Shown: positions 11,538 through 22,081, counted from the stretch's first letter. The stretch is 64,000 nt of DNA from Ehrlichia ruminantium (GCF_009728835.1 NZ_CP033455.1:1005568-1069567); one strand, 5' to 3'. Notes: generated from the letters alone by a model not told the origin. Translations and numbers: made by a program.

Positions 11538-12167
11538 TCAACAATCACAAGGAAAAATTTTATAAAACTCTTTCTTTAATATAACATCAAACTCTTCATA
11601 CGAAACATTTACTCCCAATTTTTCAAGTGAAGTTACTCCATATTCTTTTATACCACATGGCACTATACCTGAATAATGAGAAAGATCTGTAAAAATGTTA
11701 ATAGACATTCCATGGTATGTTACCCATTTTCTTATTCTAATACCAAATGCAGCAATTTTTTCTTTAACTCCATTATGGTCTATCCACACCCCTATTAAGT
11801 TAGGATTAAAATATGATTGTATTGAAAAATGCTTCAATGTTTCAACAATCCATTTCCCCAAACTCTCAATATATAATTTAACATTACATATATTTCTTAC
11901 TTTTAAATCCATCATTACATAAGCAATTCTTTGACCAGGACCATGATAAGTATATTTACCACCCCTACCTGTAGTATATACAGGAAATAAACTATCAGTT
12001 AATAACTCTTCACCTTTTGCACTAGTACCAGCTGTATACAATGGAAAATGTTCAAGCAACCACACTAGCTCATCCTGCAACTTACTAGCTATACCCTCTA
12101 CTCTTTGTTGCATCAAACTTACAGCCTGCTCATAAGGTACAGGCAAAGATTCAATCTTCCACTCCAT
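11538..12167 (-). CDS. lipB: Octanoyl-[acyl-carrier-protein]-protein transferase
   Basis: Moves octanoate from acyl carrier protein to the lipoyl domains of 2-oxoacid dehydrogenases, the first step of lipoate synthesis. The 209-residue length is typical. The family signature GRGGKYTYHGPGQ is at residues 67-79. The catalytic pair is visible as Lys137 in KIAAFGIRI and Cys171 in VPCGI. HGMSIN at 152-157 completes the active-site wall. There is no signal peptide. It is convergent with pyrC across the 160-bp array and lies downstream of purN on the same strand with a 165-bp gap. Confidence 0.96.
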   Translation of the reverse strand: MEWKIESLPVPYEQAVSLMQQRVEGIASKLQDELVWLLEHFPLYTAGTSAKGEELLTDSLFPVYTTGRGGKYTYHGPGQRIAYVMMDLKVRNICNVKLYIESLGKWIVETLKHFSIQSYFNPNLIGVWIDHNGVKEKIAAFGIRIRKWVTYHGMSINIFTDLSHYSGIVPCGIKEYGVTSLEKLGVNVSYEEFDVILKKEFYKIFPCDC

Positions 12168-12332
12168 ACAATTAACAACACTTTGAGATAATACTATAAT
12201 AAACCAATAGAAAGTTTACTAAAACATAAAACTAAAGACAAAAAAGTAATCATAACAACTTTGAAAAACATACCACCATGGTACTTTGTCATATTAATAC
12301 CTTTTTCATCATCATCTCAACCAAAAAGCAAT

Positions 12333-12968
12333 TTAGACAAAAGTTTCATTATAAAATAGATGTAGTGTTTCCGATGACAAAGCCAAACTATCATTAAGTT
12401 GTAGCTTGCTGCGAGCAATTAACTCTACAGCTTTAGGATAACAAATATGCTCCATCTTTAATATTCTATTAGCAAGTTCTTGCACATCATCAGATGAAAA
12501 TACTGGCACTGCTGCTTGTACAATAATAGGACCACCATCAACTTCCGGGTATACATAATGAACTGTACATCCAGCAATCTTTACCCCAGCCTTTAACGCT
12601 TGAGCTTGTGCACTTAACCCTTTAAATGACGGTAAAAGAGAAGGATGTATATTAATAACTTTATACAGCCACTTATTGATAAACTTTTCAGGCACAATAC
12701 TCATAAAACCTGCAAGACAGATCAAATCTACTTCATGTTCTTCAAGTATAGCATCAATAGCATCAAAATCTACAGGACGACCTTGCACTACAAAAGTTTT
12801 AACATTACTCTGCTGCGCAAGTATTAGACCATTTGCATTGGGTTTATTTGATATAACACAGGACACATTCGCAGGAAAATCATCCCGCTGGCAAGCATTA
12901 ATTAGTGCTTGCATATTAGAACCTCTACCTGAAATTAAAATACCTAACCTAAGTGGCTTCATAGTCAT
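12333..12968 (-). CDS. purN: Phosphoribosylglycinamide formyltransferase
   Basis: Transfers a formyl group from 10-formyl-tetrahydrofolate to GAR, step 3 of purine synthesis. Clear motifs are ISGRGSNMQALINA near the N-terminus for phosphate binding, NIHPSLLPSFKG carrying the catalytic Asn and His, and TVHYV.PEVDGGPII carrying the catalytic Asp. The open frame begins with TTG at 12971. I prefer the ATG at 12968, giving 211 residues; another ATG follows at 12962. The window also holds purL, purQ and purM, each at a separate locus. Confidence 0.95.
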   Translation of the reverse strand: MTMKPLRLGILISGRGSNMQALINACQRDDFPANVSCVISNKPNANGLILAQQSNVKTFVVQGRPVDFDAIDAILEEHEVDLICLAGFMSIVPEKFINKWLYKVINIHPSLLPSFKGLSAQAQALKAGVKIAGCTVHYVYPEVDGGPIIVQAAVPVFSSDDVQELANRILKMEHICYPKAVELIARSKLQLNDSLALSSETLHLFYNETFV

Positions 12969-13192
12969 CAATTAACCCATACAAAATAGCATTATAAACG
13001 TAAACTTTTAATCCCACAAGAGCATACTCTTATCTCAATAACAATACTGCAAAAAAATAGTAAACTATCAAATAAAAAACCAAAATAATAAACATAAACT
13101 AATATTTATTATTTTTACTTATTTACTTAAGTATGCCTAAAATGTTAAACACAGCCTATTTCAATAAAATATCAAATACTAATAAGGACATC

Positions 13193-14695
13193 CTAATGAG
13201 TTTCATAATATTTAGACACAAATCTATTTAGTAGCCTTATTCCAAAACCAGTTGCACCTTTTGGACATATCTCAGTGCCTTCAGAATCCCACGCCATACC
13301 TGCAATATCCAAATGCACCCAAGGAACACCATTTACAAACCTTTGTAAAAATTGTGCTGCAGTAATACTATCTGCACCATATCCTTTTGTTGAAATATTT
13401 TGCATATCAGCAATTGACGAGTCTATAAGCTTATCGTAAGCTTCATCTAAAGGTAAGCGCCATAACTTTTCACCAGATTCATTGCCAGCTACAATCAACT
13501 GATTTGCAATATTATCATCATTTGAAAAAAGTCCAGCATATTGATTATTTCCCAAAGCAACAACTACTGCACCAGTCAATGTTGCTAAATCTATCATCAG
13601 CTTAGGAGAAAACATTTCCTGAGTATACCATAAAGCATCAGCCAGAACCAACCTTCCCTCTGCATCAGTATTTAAAACCTCAATTGTTTGCCCAGACATC
13701 GAAATTACAACATCACTTGGTCTTTGTGCATTTCCATCTACTGAATTCTCAACTAGCCCTACTACCCCAACAGCATTAACCTTTGCTTTCCTTGCAGCAA
13801 GAGTGCGCATAATTCCAACAACAGAAGCAGATCCTGCCATATCATACTTCATATCCCACATACCTTTAGAAGGCTTTAATGATACACCACCAGTATCAAA
13901 AGTCACACCCTTTCCAACAAATGCTATAGGACTGTCTGAGTTTCCAGTGCCATTCCACTTCATTACTACAAGCCTAGACCTTTTAGCGCTACCCTGACCT
14001 ACTCCAAGAAGTGCCATCATCTGATTTGCCTTCATGTAATCTTCATCAAATACTTCAACTTCAACACCAACTTTACTTAACTCTTCATATATCATTTGAG
14101 CATATGTCTCTGGATATAAAATATTAGGAGGTTCTGAAACAAAAGAACGAGCCAAGAATACTGATTCACCCTCAGCTTTTAAAGCATCAAATAAAGCTGT
14201 AGATTCTTGCGGGTTACTCTTTAAAAAGAAAACCAATTTATTCAAATAACTTGAGTTTTTATCTTTTTTCTCCACAAAATACTTATCAAATTTAAAACTA
14301 CGCAAAAGTGCTCCGTAAGCAATATTAGCACTTAGGTTACTATCATTACTACTAATAATCGATGCCTCTGATACTTTCATCTTATTAAGTTCAGAATATA
14401 TTACACCACCAATTTTTAAGGATTTATTGTCATTAAAATCTTCAGCTTTACCTAACCCCACTACTATTACAACAGGAAAATTTTTTTCTAAACCAATAAT
14501 TGGTAATACCTCTGCAAACTTACCATCAAAAGATTGATATCCATTTATTATTTCCATAATCTTATCATGATAACCTTCCAACGCGCCATTATCCTCTAAG
14601 TGATGACTCCCTTCAAAAATACCCACAACTATTACCGTTGTCTTCAATAACGCAGATATTCCAGACATTAAACTTAAAAATGATATATTTATCAT
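13193..14695 (-). CDS. pepA: Cytosol aminopeptidase (leucyl aminopeptidase, M17)
   Basis: Removes N-terminal residues from peptides; a hexameric two-metal enzyme of the cytoplasm. The 500 residues comprise an N-terminal macro-like domain (about 1-160) and the catalytic domain. Metal and catalytic residues are visible in KGVTFDTGG, KYDMAGSA and the M17 signature NTDAEGRL. The N-terminus MINISFL matches the neighbouring truncated copy, which supports this start. In some bacteria PepA also helps XerCD resolution of chromosome dimers, and xerC is encoded at 55.9 kb, but no such role is shown here. Confidence 0.96.
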   Translation of the reverse strand: MINISFLSLMSGISALLKTTVIVVGIFEGSHHLEDNGALEGYHDKIMEIINGYQSFDGKFAEVLPIIGLEKNFPVVIVVGLGKAEDFNDNKSLKIGGVIYSELNKMKVSEASIISSNDSNLSANIAYGALLRSFKFDKYFVEKKDKNSSYLNKLVFFLKSNPQESTALFDALKAEGESVFLARSFVSEPPNILYPETYAQMIYEELSKVGVEVEVFDEDYMKANQMMALLGVGQGSAKRSRLVVMKWNGTGNSDSPIAFVGKGVTFDTGGVSLKPSKGMWDMKYDMAGSASVVGIMRTLAARKAKVNAVGVVGLVENSVDGNAQRPSDVVISMSGQTIEVLNTDAEGRLVLADALWYTQEMFSPKLMIDLATLTGAVVVALGNNQYAGLFSNDDNIANQLIVAGNESGEKLWRLPLDEAYDKLIDSSIADMQNISTKGYGADSITAAQFLQRFVNGVPWVHLDIAGMAWDSEGTEICPKGATGFGIRLLNRFVSKYYETH

Positions 14696-14783
14696 GACTA
14701 CTCTTTATTGGTATAACTCAGATACATAATCTAGTCTTTTTTTAAAGCTTTTCAAGCAAAATCTCAATATTTAATAAAGCATT

Positions 14784-15359
14784 TTATCCCGCATTTTTTA
14801 GAGTATTAAAAAAATCAGTAGCCTTTGAAACTTGACGTGGTCCTAAAAAGCAAACCAACTTCTTCACATGTACATAGCCATCATCTTCTTTTTCTATACC
14901 GTCTTTATTCATTTCCATACTACGTAAAAATGCACCGTAAGCAATATGTGCAGCTATATTACTATCATTAATAGTAATAACTGATGCATCTTCATTGAAA
15001 TCTTGGTCAGGAACAATACTTTTATCTAATGCCTTAGCTTTACTAATTTCAGAATATATTATACTACCAAGCTTTAAAGCCTTTTCGTTATCAAAATCTT
15101 GAGATAAACCAAGCCCTACTACTATCACTGTAGGAAAAACTGGATCACCTAATTGTATAGGAATTGTGATGACTCTCCCAAATTTACCATTCTCAAAAGA
15201 CTTACAATTTCTAATCTTTTCAAGAAGTGTGTTATCATCACTAAAATACCCATAATCTTCTAAGTGATTACTTCCTTCAAAAATACCTAATACTATTACT
15301 TGTGTATTTACCAATTGAGCAAAACCACTGTATACATCTAGAAATGTTATATCTATCAT
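14784..15359 (-). pseudogene. Truncated tandem copy of pepA (N-terminal domain only)
   Basis: 191 residues that align along their length with the first ~175 residues of the pepA gene just downstream. Shared strings include VIVLGIFEGS versus VIVVGIFEGS, HLED, VIVVGLG, KLGSIIYSE versus KIGGVIYSE, and AHIAYGAFLRS versus ANIAYGALLRS. It stops just after the position of LKAEG in pepA, so the entire metal-binding catalytic domain is missing. I chose the ATG at 15359 rather than 15374 because a GAGGGG lies about 7 bases before it and MIDITFL matches MINISFL. The frame is intact and a ribosome site is present, so a small expressed protein is possible. It cannot be an aminopeptidase. Confidence 0.85.
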
Positions 15360-15379
15360 TTTAATACCCCTCAAACATA

Positions 15380-16571
15380 TAAATTGAAATTACTATATTC
15401 TCTTTTTTAAGTTATTCAATAAAAGTTTTAATATTAGTTAACAAAATTGCTTGACAAGATATCATATATATAACCCCTAATGTTATTTTTATTAACATAG
15501 AATAGTTATATTGTTAATAAACTGACAATATATATTAAAAAAAACCACACCCTTAATTTCAAAATAACAGTAGTAAAATACATTACTTAATTATAGACTT
15601 AACAATAATACTATAATGAACATTGTTTTAAATTACACCATCAATCATAATCACTTAACACAAGATATATGTTTATTTTTCCCTACTCTAATACATTAGA
15701 AAATATTACATTATCATTGATTCATACAATAATATCTAGTACTGAATATATAAAATATCCTACATAACATTGGCACTCTATAGCTCTATATCCAATAATG
15801 CTAACAGCAAAATCAAGCAAGTTAAGTCTAATTTATGACACAACACATAAAATACTACATAGTTTATACTAATTCTAAAACGATCAATAAACATTGTATC
15901 TGAGCTCCTGCATTAGTAACATACTAGAAGATCCTTTTTCCTCTCAAGCTCATTTTTTCCGATATACAGTACATCCTGTGTTTACTAAATTTTGAAAAAT
16001 AATAATACAATACATTTATATTTCTCATCAGTTTTCTTCTTAACACTTTCAGTCTACTTTACATTAAACATTACTTTCGTAGTATTACATACTAGGTACA
16101 AATAATCCTAATTTTCACAATTACTAATTATAGTGAATAATTTATCCTTAGTTTAATCCATGCAAATTTTCTACAGATGCACAAAATTCATTGTGTTAAT
16201 AAAATCACTATCAAAATACATTCATAATAAATACATTAAGAACCGTTTAATTTATAAATTAATAGCCTTTTGTTTTATAAATTCATAACAATCAATATTA
16301 GAAATCCACTCAAAACATATTAGACTGATAGTGATTTCTCAGTCTAATACTAATCTATCAGATTATTATTGAAATAAATGTTTATTAAACAACTATAAAC
16401 ATCTTTTTTATTAACCATAGTACAAATATCTACATAATTGATATAATAAAAATATAGCAATACACTTTAGATATTTATAGAATACAACATTGCATCAAAT
16501 TAAGTTGAATTATATAATGCAGCATGGAATACTAATTTGTTATCACTTAAAAGTTTTATTACGGTAATAAA
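15380..16571. other. 1.2-kb divergent gap with one strong hairpin
   Basis: Lies between the 5' ends of the truncated pepA copy and the dioxygenase-like gene. No gene, tRNA or tandem array was recognised. The only clear structure is the hairpin at 16318-16349. Confidence 0.5.
16318..16349. other. Hairpin with perfect 11-bp stem
   Basis: Stem arms 16318-16328 and 16339-16349 (core TTAGACTGA / TCAGTCTAA) are exact reverse complements around a 10-base loop. It is about 220 bp upstream of the dioxygenase-like gene and has no T-run after it, so it is not a typical intrinsic terminator. Confidence 0.45.
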
Positions 16572-17255
16572 ATGAATTACTTAGCAAAGTTATTATTATG
16601 CGTATTTATAAGTACTATGTACACAGATATTGCAGTAGCAAACGATCCTGTATTAGTCAATTGTAATAAAAAAACCCCAGAAATCTATGACCTTAGTAAT
16701 AAACCAAGTAAATTTTCATTATCAAATAACCTAAGACGTAAAATAAGCAGTCCGATATCAGCTGAAGGAGAGCTTATATATATTGTTGGCAAAGTTACTG
16801 ATACAAATTGTATGCCTATTAGAGGAGCTAATGTTTTTATATGGCATACCAATGCATATGGAATATATCAACATAATCCCTATGATAATGGTAATATGTT
16901 AGAATTAATTCCAGAAGAATTGGATATGTATGATTACCAGTTTATTGGTTCTGGAAAATCAGTTACTGATAATTTAGGAAATTATGGTTTCATCACCATT
17001 ATGCCTGGAACTAACAATAAAAATAAAGTTCCACATGTACACTTTATGTTACAGCATTCAGAATTTCCTGAATTTAATACAACAATGTTTTTCCCAGAAT
17101 ATGATAACAATCAATATACAAAATTTAAAGAAATCAATGATACAAAATTACAAGATCTATTAACAGCTCAATATACTACAAATCATCTTGGGATAAAAAC
17201 ATATCACTTTAATATCACAATTGAAGGCAAGAGTCCTTATAAATCTTTCAAGTAA
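16572..17255 (+). CDS. Exported intradiol-dioxygenase-like protein
   Basis: 227 residues with a Sec-type signal peptide of about 23 residues ending in AVA. The rest is the beta-barrel fold of intradiol ring-cleavage dioxygenases (catechol and protocatechuate 3,4-dioxygenases). Family landmarks are GKVTDTNCMPIRGANVFIWH near residues 72-91, GIYQHN with the equatorial tyrosine, GNYGFITIMPG, and PHVHF with two iron-binding histidines. The known enzymes bind non-haem Fe(III) with two Tyr and two His. Here the segment between IMPG and PHVHF reads TNNKNKV, so the axial tyrosine normally in PGPYPW is absent. Ring cleavage is therefore uncertain. Export is also unusual for the classic enzymes. The last 11 bp lie inside a 107-bp inverted repeat. 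Confidence 0.8.
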   Translation: MNYLAKLLLCVFISTMYTDIAVANDPVLVNCNKKTPEIYDLSNKPSKFSLSNNLRRKISSPISAEGELIYIVGKVTDTNCMPIRGANVFIWHTNAYGIYQHNPYDNGNMLELIPEELDMYDYQFIGSGKSVTDNLGNYGFITIMPGTNNKNKVPHVHFMLQHSEFPEFNTTMFFPEYDNNQYTKFKEINDTKLQDLLTAQYTTNHLGIKTYHFNITIEGKSPYKSFK

Positions 17256-17351
17256 TCTTATCCTAAAATGCATATTTAAAATAGATAGCCTTATGTTATA
17301 TTTGTACATAGCACTATAACTTATTGCTGTGATAAGGCCTATTATTATAGA
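17245..17351 (+). repeat. Perfect 107-bp inverted repeat, left arm
   Basis: Exact reverse complement of 17625-17731 over all 107 bases by eye. The arm begins 11 bases inside the upstream coding region and includes its stop codon, so swapping the arms would not alter the protein. Confidence 0.95.
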
Positions 17352-17624
17352 CACGTTTTATAGTTAATATTATTCTAGGCTGAGTAGCTTTTCTTTATTT
17401 GTATTAGAGTAAGTATGGTACTTATTATCGTAGTTGGTTTTGATTGAAAGAGTGTTCTTAATTATAAGATATGAAAACAATGTTATTCTATCTCGAAGAA
17501 GAGTTAGAGTATAGTTGTATAGATTAGTTATTGTAGTTGATGTTACTGTAGTATATGTAAAGCTTTTTGTGTGTATTGGAATAGGTGTTAGCTTATGATC
17601 TTGGTCAATTTTAATTAAAAAGTA
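17352..17624 (-). other. Flipped 273-bp segment between the inverted repeats
   Basis: The plus strand is rich in G and T, unlike all surrounding non-coding DNA. Read as its reverse complement it resembles the 167-173-bp array that follows: the string ATAGAATAACATTGTTTTCA, then CATATC, AATTAAG, ACAAATAA and AATATTAACTATAA, matches array units in order. It is therefore an inverted copy of the neighbouring repeat. No gene was seen. Confidence 0.75.
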
Positions 17625-17731
17625 TCTATAATAATAGGCCTTATCACAGCAATAAGTTATAGTGCTATGTACAAATATAACATAAGGCTATCTATTTTAA
17701 ATATGCATTTTAGGATAAGATTACTTGAAAG
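17625..17731 (-). repeat. Perfect 107-bp inverted repeat, right arm
   Basis: Exact reverse complement of 17245-17351. Its outer end carries an inverted copy of the final 11 coding bases of the dioxygenase-like gene, showing that the arm was copied from the gene end. Confidence 0.95.
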
Positions 17732-17734
17732 TAA

Positions 17735-19100
17735 GACTAATCTATAAAATTCATTTTTTTCTTTTTGACATAGGATAATACTATTTTCATACCCTGTAAT
17801 TAAGAATATTTTTCTAACTAAAATTGATCAAAATTATAAGTCACATTGATCCCAAGATAAATAAAAGAAGATTCCGTTACATTAAGAACATAAATAATAA
17901 CACTGATCTCTAGAACTTAATTTCACCCTTTTTGACATAGGATAATACTATTTTCATACCCTGTAATTAAGAATATTTTTCTAACTAAAATTGATCAAAA
18001 TTATAAGTCACATTGATCGCAAGATAAATAAAAGAAGATTCCGTTACATTAAGAACATAAATAATAACACTGATTTTTAGAACTTAATTTCACCCTTTTT
18101 GACATAGGATAATACTATCTTCATACCCCTATAATTAAGAATATTTTTCTAACTAAAATCGATTAAAACTATAAGTTAGATTGATCCCAAGATAAATAAA
18201 ATAAGACTCAATTATTAGTAGCATCAACATAATAATACTGATCTATAAAACTTACTTTCACCTCTTTCTAACATAGAATAATACTGTTTCCATATCTCAA
18301 AATTAAGCCGCTCAAGATTATAAAGCTATACCTATTTTAACACAAATAATAAGATCCACCTATTCTAAAAACAATATTGATCATAACATTAATATCTAAA
18401 ACCTATCCTAATCCCTTTCTTGAATAGAATAACACTACTCCTGTACTTAATAACCAGGAATATTTTTGTTCAAATAAACCCGACTAAGACCATAAACCAT
18501 ACTTATTTGAACACAAATAAATTAAAGTCTACCTATTCTAAAAACAATATTGATTATAACATTGATATCTAAAGCCTATCCTAATCCCTTTCTTGAATAG
18601 AACAACACTACTCCTGTATTTCAAACCAAGAATATTTTTGTTCAAATAAACCCGACTAAGACCATAAACCATACTTATTTTTAACACAAATAAATTAAGA
18701 TCCACCTATTCTAAAAACAATATTGATCATAACATTGATATCTAAAGCCTATCCTAATTCCTTTCTTGAATAAAATAACACTACTCCTGTACTTAATACC
18801 AGGAATATTTTTGTTCAAATAAACCCGACTAAGACCATAAACCATACTTATTTGAACACAAATAAATAAGGCCCACTTATTCCAAAATAATATTGACTAA
18901 TAACACTAGCTTCTAAAATTTAACTTTACTTTTTTTTGAGAGAGAATATGAATATTTTCATACTCTATCATTAACAATATACTTTCTAAATAAAATTACC
19001 CAAAACTATTAGCCATACTTATCCTAAGACAAATAACAAAGATTCACCATAAGGCAATACCAGCACAATATTGACGATGAAACCTATTTTAAACTGCTTA
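17735..19100. repeat. Tandem repeat array, 167-173 bp x about 8
   Basis: The anchor CTTTTTGAC / CTTTCTTGAA recurs at 17761, 17928, 18095, 18264, 18415, 18588, 18761 and 18929. The first three copies form one near-identical group with a 167-bp period. Those at 18415-18761 form another with a 173-bp period. The copies between and after are divergent. The last unit runs up to the clpB stop codon. It lies between convergent genes and has no open frame. Confidence 0.9.
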
Positions 19101-19105
19101 TATGA

Positions 19106-21685
19106 TTAACTAACCTTATTAATAACAAGATCATCATCTAATAAATCTACAATCAATTTATCACCTTCAGTTACCTGATTAGCAAGAATCAATTTTGCCA
19201 AATTATTTTGTATTTGCTGTTGTATTAATCTTTTTAAAGGCCTTGCTCCATATAAAGGATCATATCCATTATTCATTAACCATACCTTTGCATTTGAAGA
19301 TAAAGTAATTTCTAATTTCCTTTGAGCAACAATTTTCTGCAATATAGAAAACTGGACATCAATAATCTTCTCAATATGTTCCTTAGTTAACCTATGGAAT
19401 ATAATAATCTCATCTAATCTATTTAAAAATTCTGGCCTAAAATGATGACGTAATACATCGTTAATAGACTGTTTCATTGACTCTTCACTCATATTCTCAG
19501 ACTTATTATCTATTAATATTTCTTGCCCTAAGTTTGATGTCAAAACCAGTATTGTATTACGAAAATCTACTAACTTTCCATGACTATCAGTCAATCTTCC
19601 CTCATCCAATACCTGTAATAAAATATTAAAAATATCCCCATGAGCTTTTTCAATTTCATCAAATAATATTACCTGATAAGGCCTTCTCCTAACAGCTTCA
19701 GTCAACGCACCTCCTTGATCATATCCTACATATCCTGGAGGAGCTCCGATTAACCGTGAAACAGCATGCTTTTCCATAAATTCTGACATGTCAAATCTTA
19801 ACAGCGCAGACTTATCACAAAATAAAAATTCAGCTAATGTCTTAACTAATTCAGTCTTACCTACTCCAGTTGGCCCAAGGAATAAAAAAGACCCTAATGG
19901 TTTTTGTGCATCTTGTACTCCTGCACGTGACCTTCGGACAGCATTACTTACTGCTCTAACAGCACTATCTTGCCCAATAACTGTTTTTCCTATTTCTTCC
20001 TCCATACGTAGCAACTTTTCTCGTTCGCTACTCATTATGTTTTCAATAGGTATACCTGTCCATTTCGATACAATACTTGCTATATCATGTTCTGTAATCT
20101 CCTTTTTAAAGAGACTACTTGTAAACTTCTCATGCTCCTTCAACTCCTTTTCAATTTCCGGAATGACGCCATACATCAACTCCCCAGCTTTTGCTAAATC
20201 ACCAGACCTTTGTGCTCTTTCTAGATCACTCCTAGCAGTATCAAGTCTTTCCTTACATGCTTTCATCTTTGACATCTTCATTTTTTCTGCTTGCCACTTA
20301 CTATTTAGCTCTGCTGACTGAACATCAAGTTTTCCTAGCTCTTCCTTCAATTGCAGTAACCGCTGTTTTGAAGATTCATCACTTTCTTTTTCTAATACTC
20401 CTATTTCAATTTTGAGTTGCATGATTTTTCTATCTAATTTATCAATGATCTCAGGTTTACTATCAATCTCCATTCTTGCACGACTTGCTGCTTCATCAAT
20501 AAGGTCTATTGCTTTATCTGGTAAATACCTATCTGTAATATAACGTTGCGATAAAGTTACAGCAGCAATTATTGACCTATCAGGAATATGGATACCATGA
20601 TGCCCTTCATATCTTTCTTTTAATCCACGCAACATAGAAATTGTATCATCACAACCTGGTTCTGCAATAAATATAGGTTGAAACCTCCTAGCAAGTGCTA
20701 CATCCTTTTCTATATGATTCCTATACTCATCCAATGTTGTTGCACCTATACAATGTATTTCACCCCTAGCCAAAGCTGGCTTCAATAAATTCGATGCATC
20801 CATTGCCCCATCTGTTGCTCCAGCACCAACTAATGTGTGTAGCTCATCAATAAACAGTATAATACTACCATTAGAAGAAATAATTTCATTAACTACAGCT
20901 TTTAATCTTTCCTCAAATTCCCCTCTATACTTAGTTCCTGCAACAAGCATTCCAAGATCCAATGACATTATTTTCATATCTCGTAATCCAATTGGAACAT
21001 CTCCCTTTACTATCTTATGTGCCAATCCTTCAATAATTGCTGTCTTACCGACACCAGGCTCCCCAATTAATACAGGGTTATTTTTTGTTCTTCGCAACAA
21101 TACTTGTATCGTACGTCTAATTTCTTCATCTCTCCCAATAACCGGGTCTAATTTCCCTGCTCTAGCAACTTCAGTAACATCTTTAGCATATTTTTTAAGT
21201 GCATTGAATTTTTGCTCAGAATTTACAGTATCAGCTTTCGCACCATTACGCATATTCACTATCAATGATTCTAACTTTTGAGGAGTCACTCCATGCGCAA
21301 TTAATATCTTAGAAACAGTAATATCTCTTACTATTGTCAGAGCTTGCAATAATCTCTCTACAGTAACATAGGAATCTTGATGTCTTTTTGCAAGACTAAC
21401 AGCCTCTTGTAAAACTTGAGCCATTTCTTTTGATAAATGTATATGACCACTACCAGGACCACTCACAACAGGTAATTTATTTAAGGCTGACACAATATCA
21501 CTATGTAACTTGTCTATACTACATCCACAAGAAGTAAGTAACACTTCAACAATTTCATCTTTATCATCTAACATTACCTTAAGTAGATGCTCAGGTAACA
21601 AAGACTGATGTCCTAATGCAACAGCTGAAGTTTGTGCCTGTACTATGAAATTTTTTGATATATCAGTAAATTTATTTAAATCCAT
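19106..21685 (-). CDS. clpB: ATP-dependent chaperone ClpB
   Basis: Hexameric AAA+ disaggregase that rescues heat-aggregated proteins together with DnaK. The 859 residues show the full architecture: an N-terminal double Clp repeat (about 1-145), the first nucleotide-binding domain with GEPGVGKT near residue 205, a coiled-coil middle domain (about 400-530) rich in Glu and Lys, and a second domain with GPTGVGKT near 605 and ILFDEIEKAH. The middle domain separates it from ClpA and ClpC. An arginine-finger GARPLKRLIQ sits near residue 810. Transcription is single and divergent from the SDR gene. Confidence 0.98.
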   Translation of the reverse strand: MDLNKFTDISKNFIVQAQTSAVALGHQSLLPEHLLKVMLDDKDEIVEVLLTSCGCSIDKLHSDIVSALNKLPVVSGPGSGHIHLSKEMAQVLQEAVSLAKRHQDSYVTVERLLQALTIVRDITVSKILIAHGVTPQKLESLIVNMRNGAKADTVNSEQKFNALKKYAKDVTEVARAGKLDPVIGRDEEIRRTIQVLLRRTKNNPVLIGEPGVGKTAIIEGLAHKIVKGDVPIGLRDMKIMSLDLGMLVAGTKYRGEFEERLKAVVNEIISSNGSIILFIDELHTLVGAGATDGAMDASNLLKPALARGEIHCIGATTLDEYRNHIEKDVALARRFQPIFIAEPGCDDTISMLRGLKERYEGHHGIHIPDRSIIAAVTLSQRYITDRYLPDKAIDLIDEAASRARMEIDSKPEIIDKLDRKIMQLKIEIGVLEKESDESSKQRLLQLKEELGKLDVQSAELNSKWQAEKMKMSKMKACKERLDTARSDLERAQRSGDLAKAGELMYGVIPEIEKELKEHEKFTSSLFKKEITEHDIASIVSKWTGIPIENIMSSEREKLLRMEEEIGKTVIGQDSAVRAVSNAVRRSRAGVQDAQKPLGSFLFLGPTGVGKTELVKTLAEFLFCDKSALLRFDMSEFMEKHAVSRLIGAPPGYVGYDQGGALTEAVRRRPYQVILFDEIEKAHGDIFNILLQVLDEGRLTDSHGKLVDFRNTILVLTSNLGQEILIDNKSENMSEESMKQSINDVLRHHFRPEFLNRLDEIIIFHRLTKEHIEKIIDVQFSILQKIVAQRKLEITLSSNAKVWLMNNGYDPLYGARPLKRLIQQQIQNNLAKLILANQVTEGDKLIVDLLDDDLVINKVS

Positions 21686-21714
21686 AACTAACTTCGTTTT
21701 ACAACTCTATACCA

Positions 21715-21745
21715 ATTATATAAGCATTATTAAAAAAAATTAAAG
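21715..21745 (-). promoter_or_regulatory. Candidate clpB promoter
   Basis: On the minus strand a perfect TATAAT (21715-21720 complement) lies 30 bases before the clpB start codon, giving a short leader. The matching -35 region is a weak T-rich stretch. In DNA this AT-rich a TATAAT can occur by chance, so the call rests mainly on position. Confidence 0.3.
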
Positions 21746-22081
21746 ATATGTTTATCATTTTATATTAATAAAGAATATTTGATTAATAACATTAACTAGA
21801 AACTAATTAATAACTAGGCAGACTCAATTACAAATAGTAACTACATATTACATAAACAACATATAAAAGGTACTGTACTAATCTATATTAATTTATTAAT
21901 AAATACATCAAATATTATCAACACTGCTATAGATCACTATAGTAAGCTTAAAAATTCATACACTCTAATCATACCTATTACACTACAATTCATTACTACT
22001 TAACCAAGCATACGTATCGTTTATGAAGTCAATTGACAGTTTTCATGATTAAGATATTATAAACTAAAATATAGGTATCAT
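21746..22081. other. Divergent gap between clpB and the SDR gene
   Basis: AT-rich DNA that must hold the start signals for both genes. No repeat or RNA gene was recognised. Confidence 0.4.
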
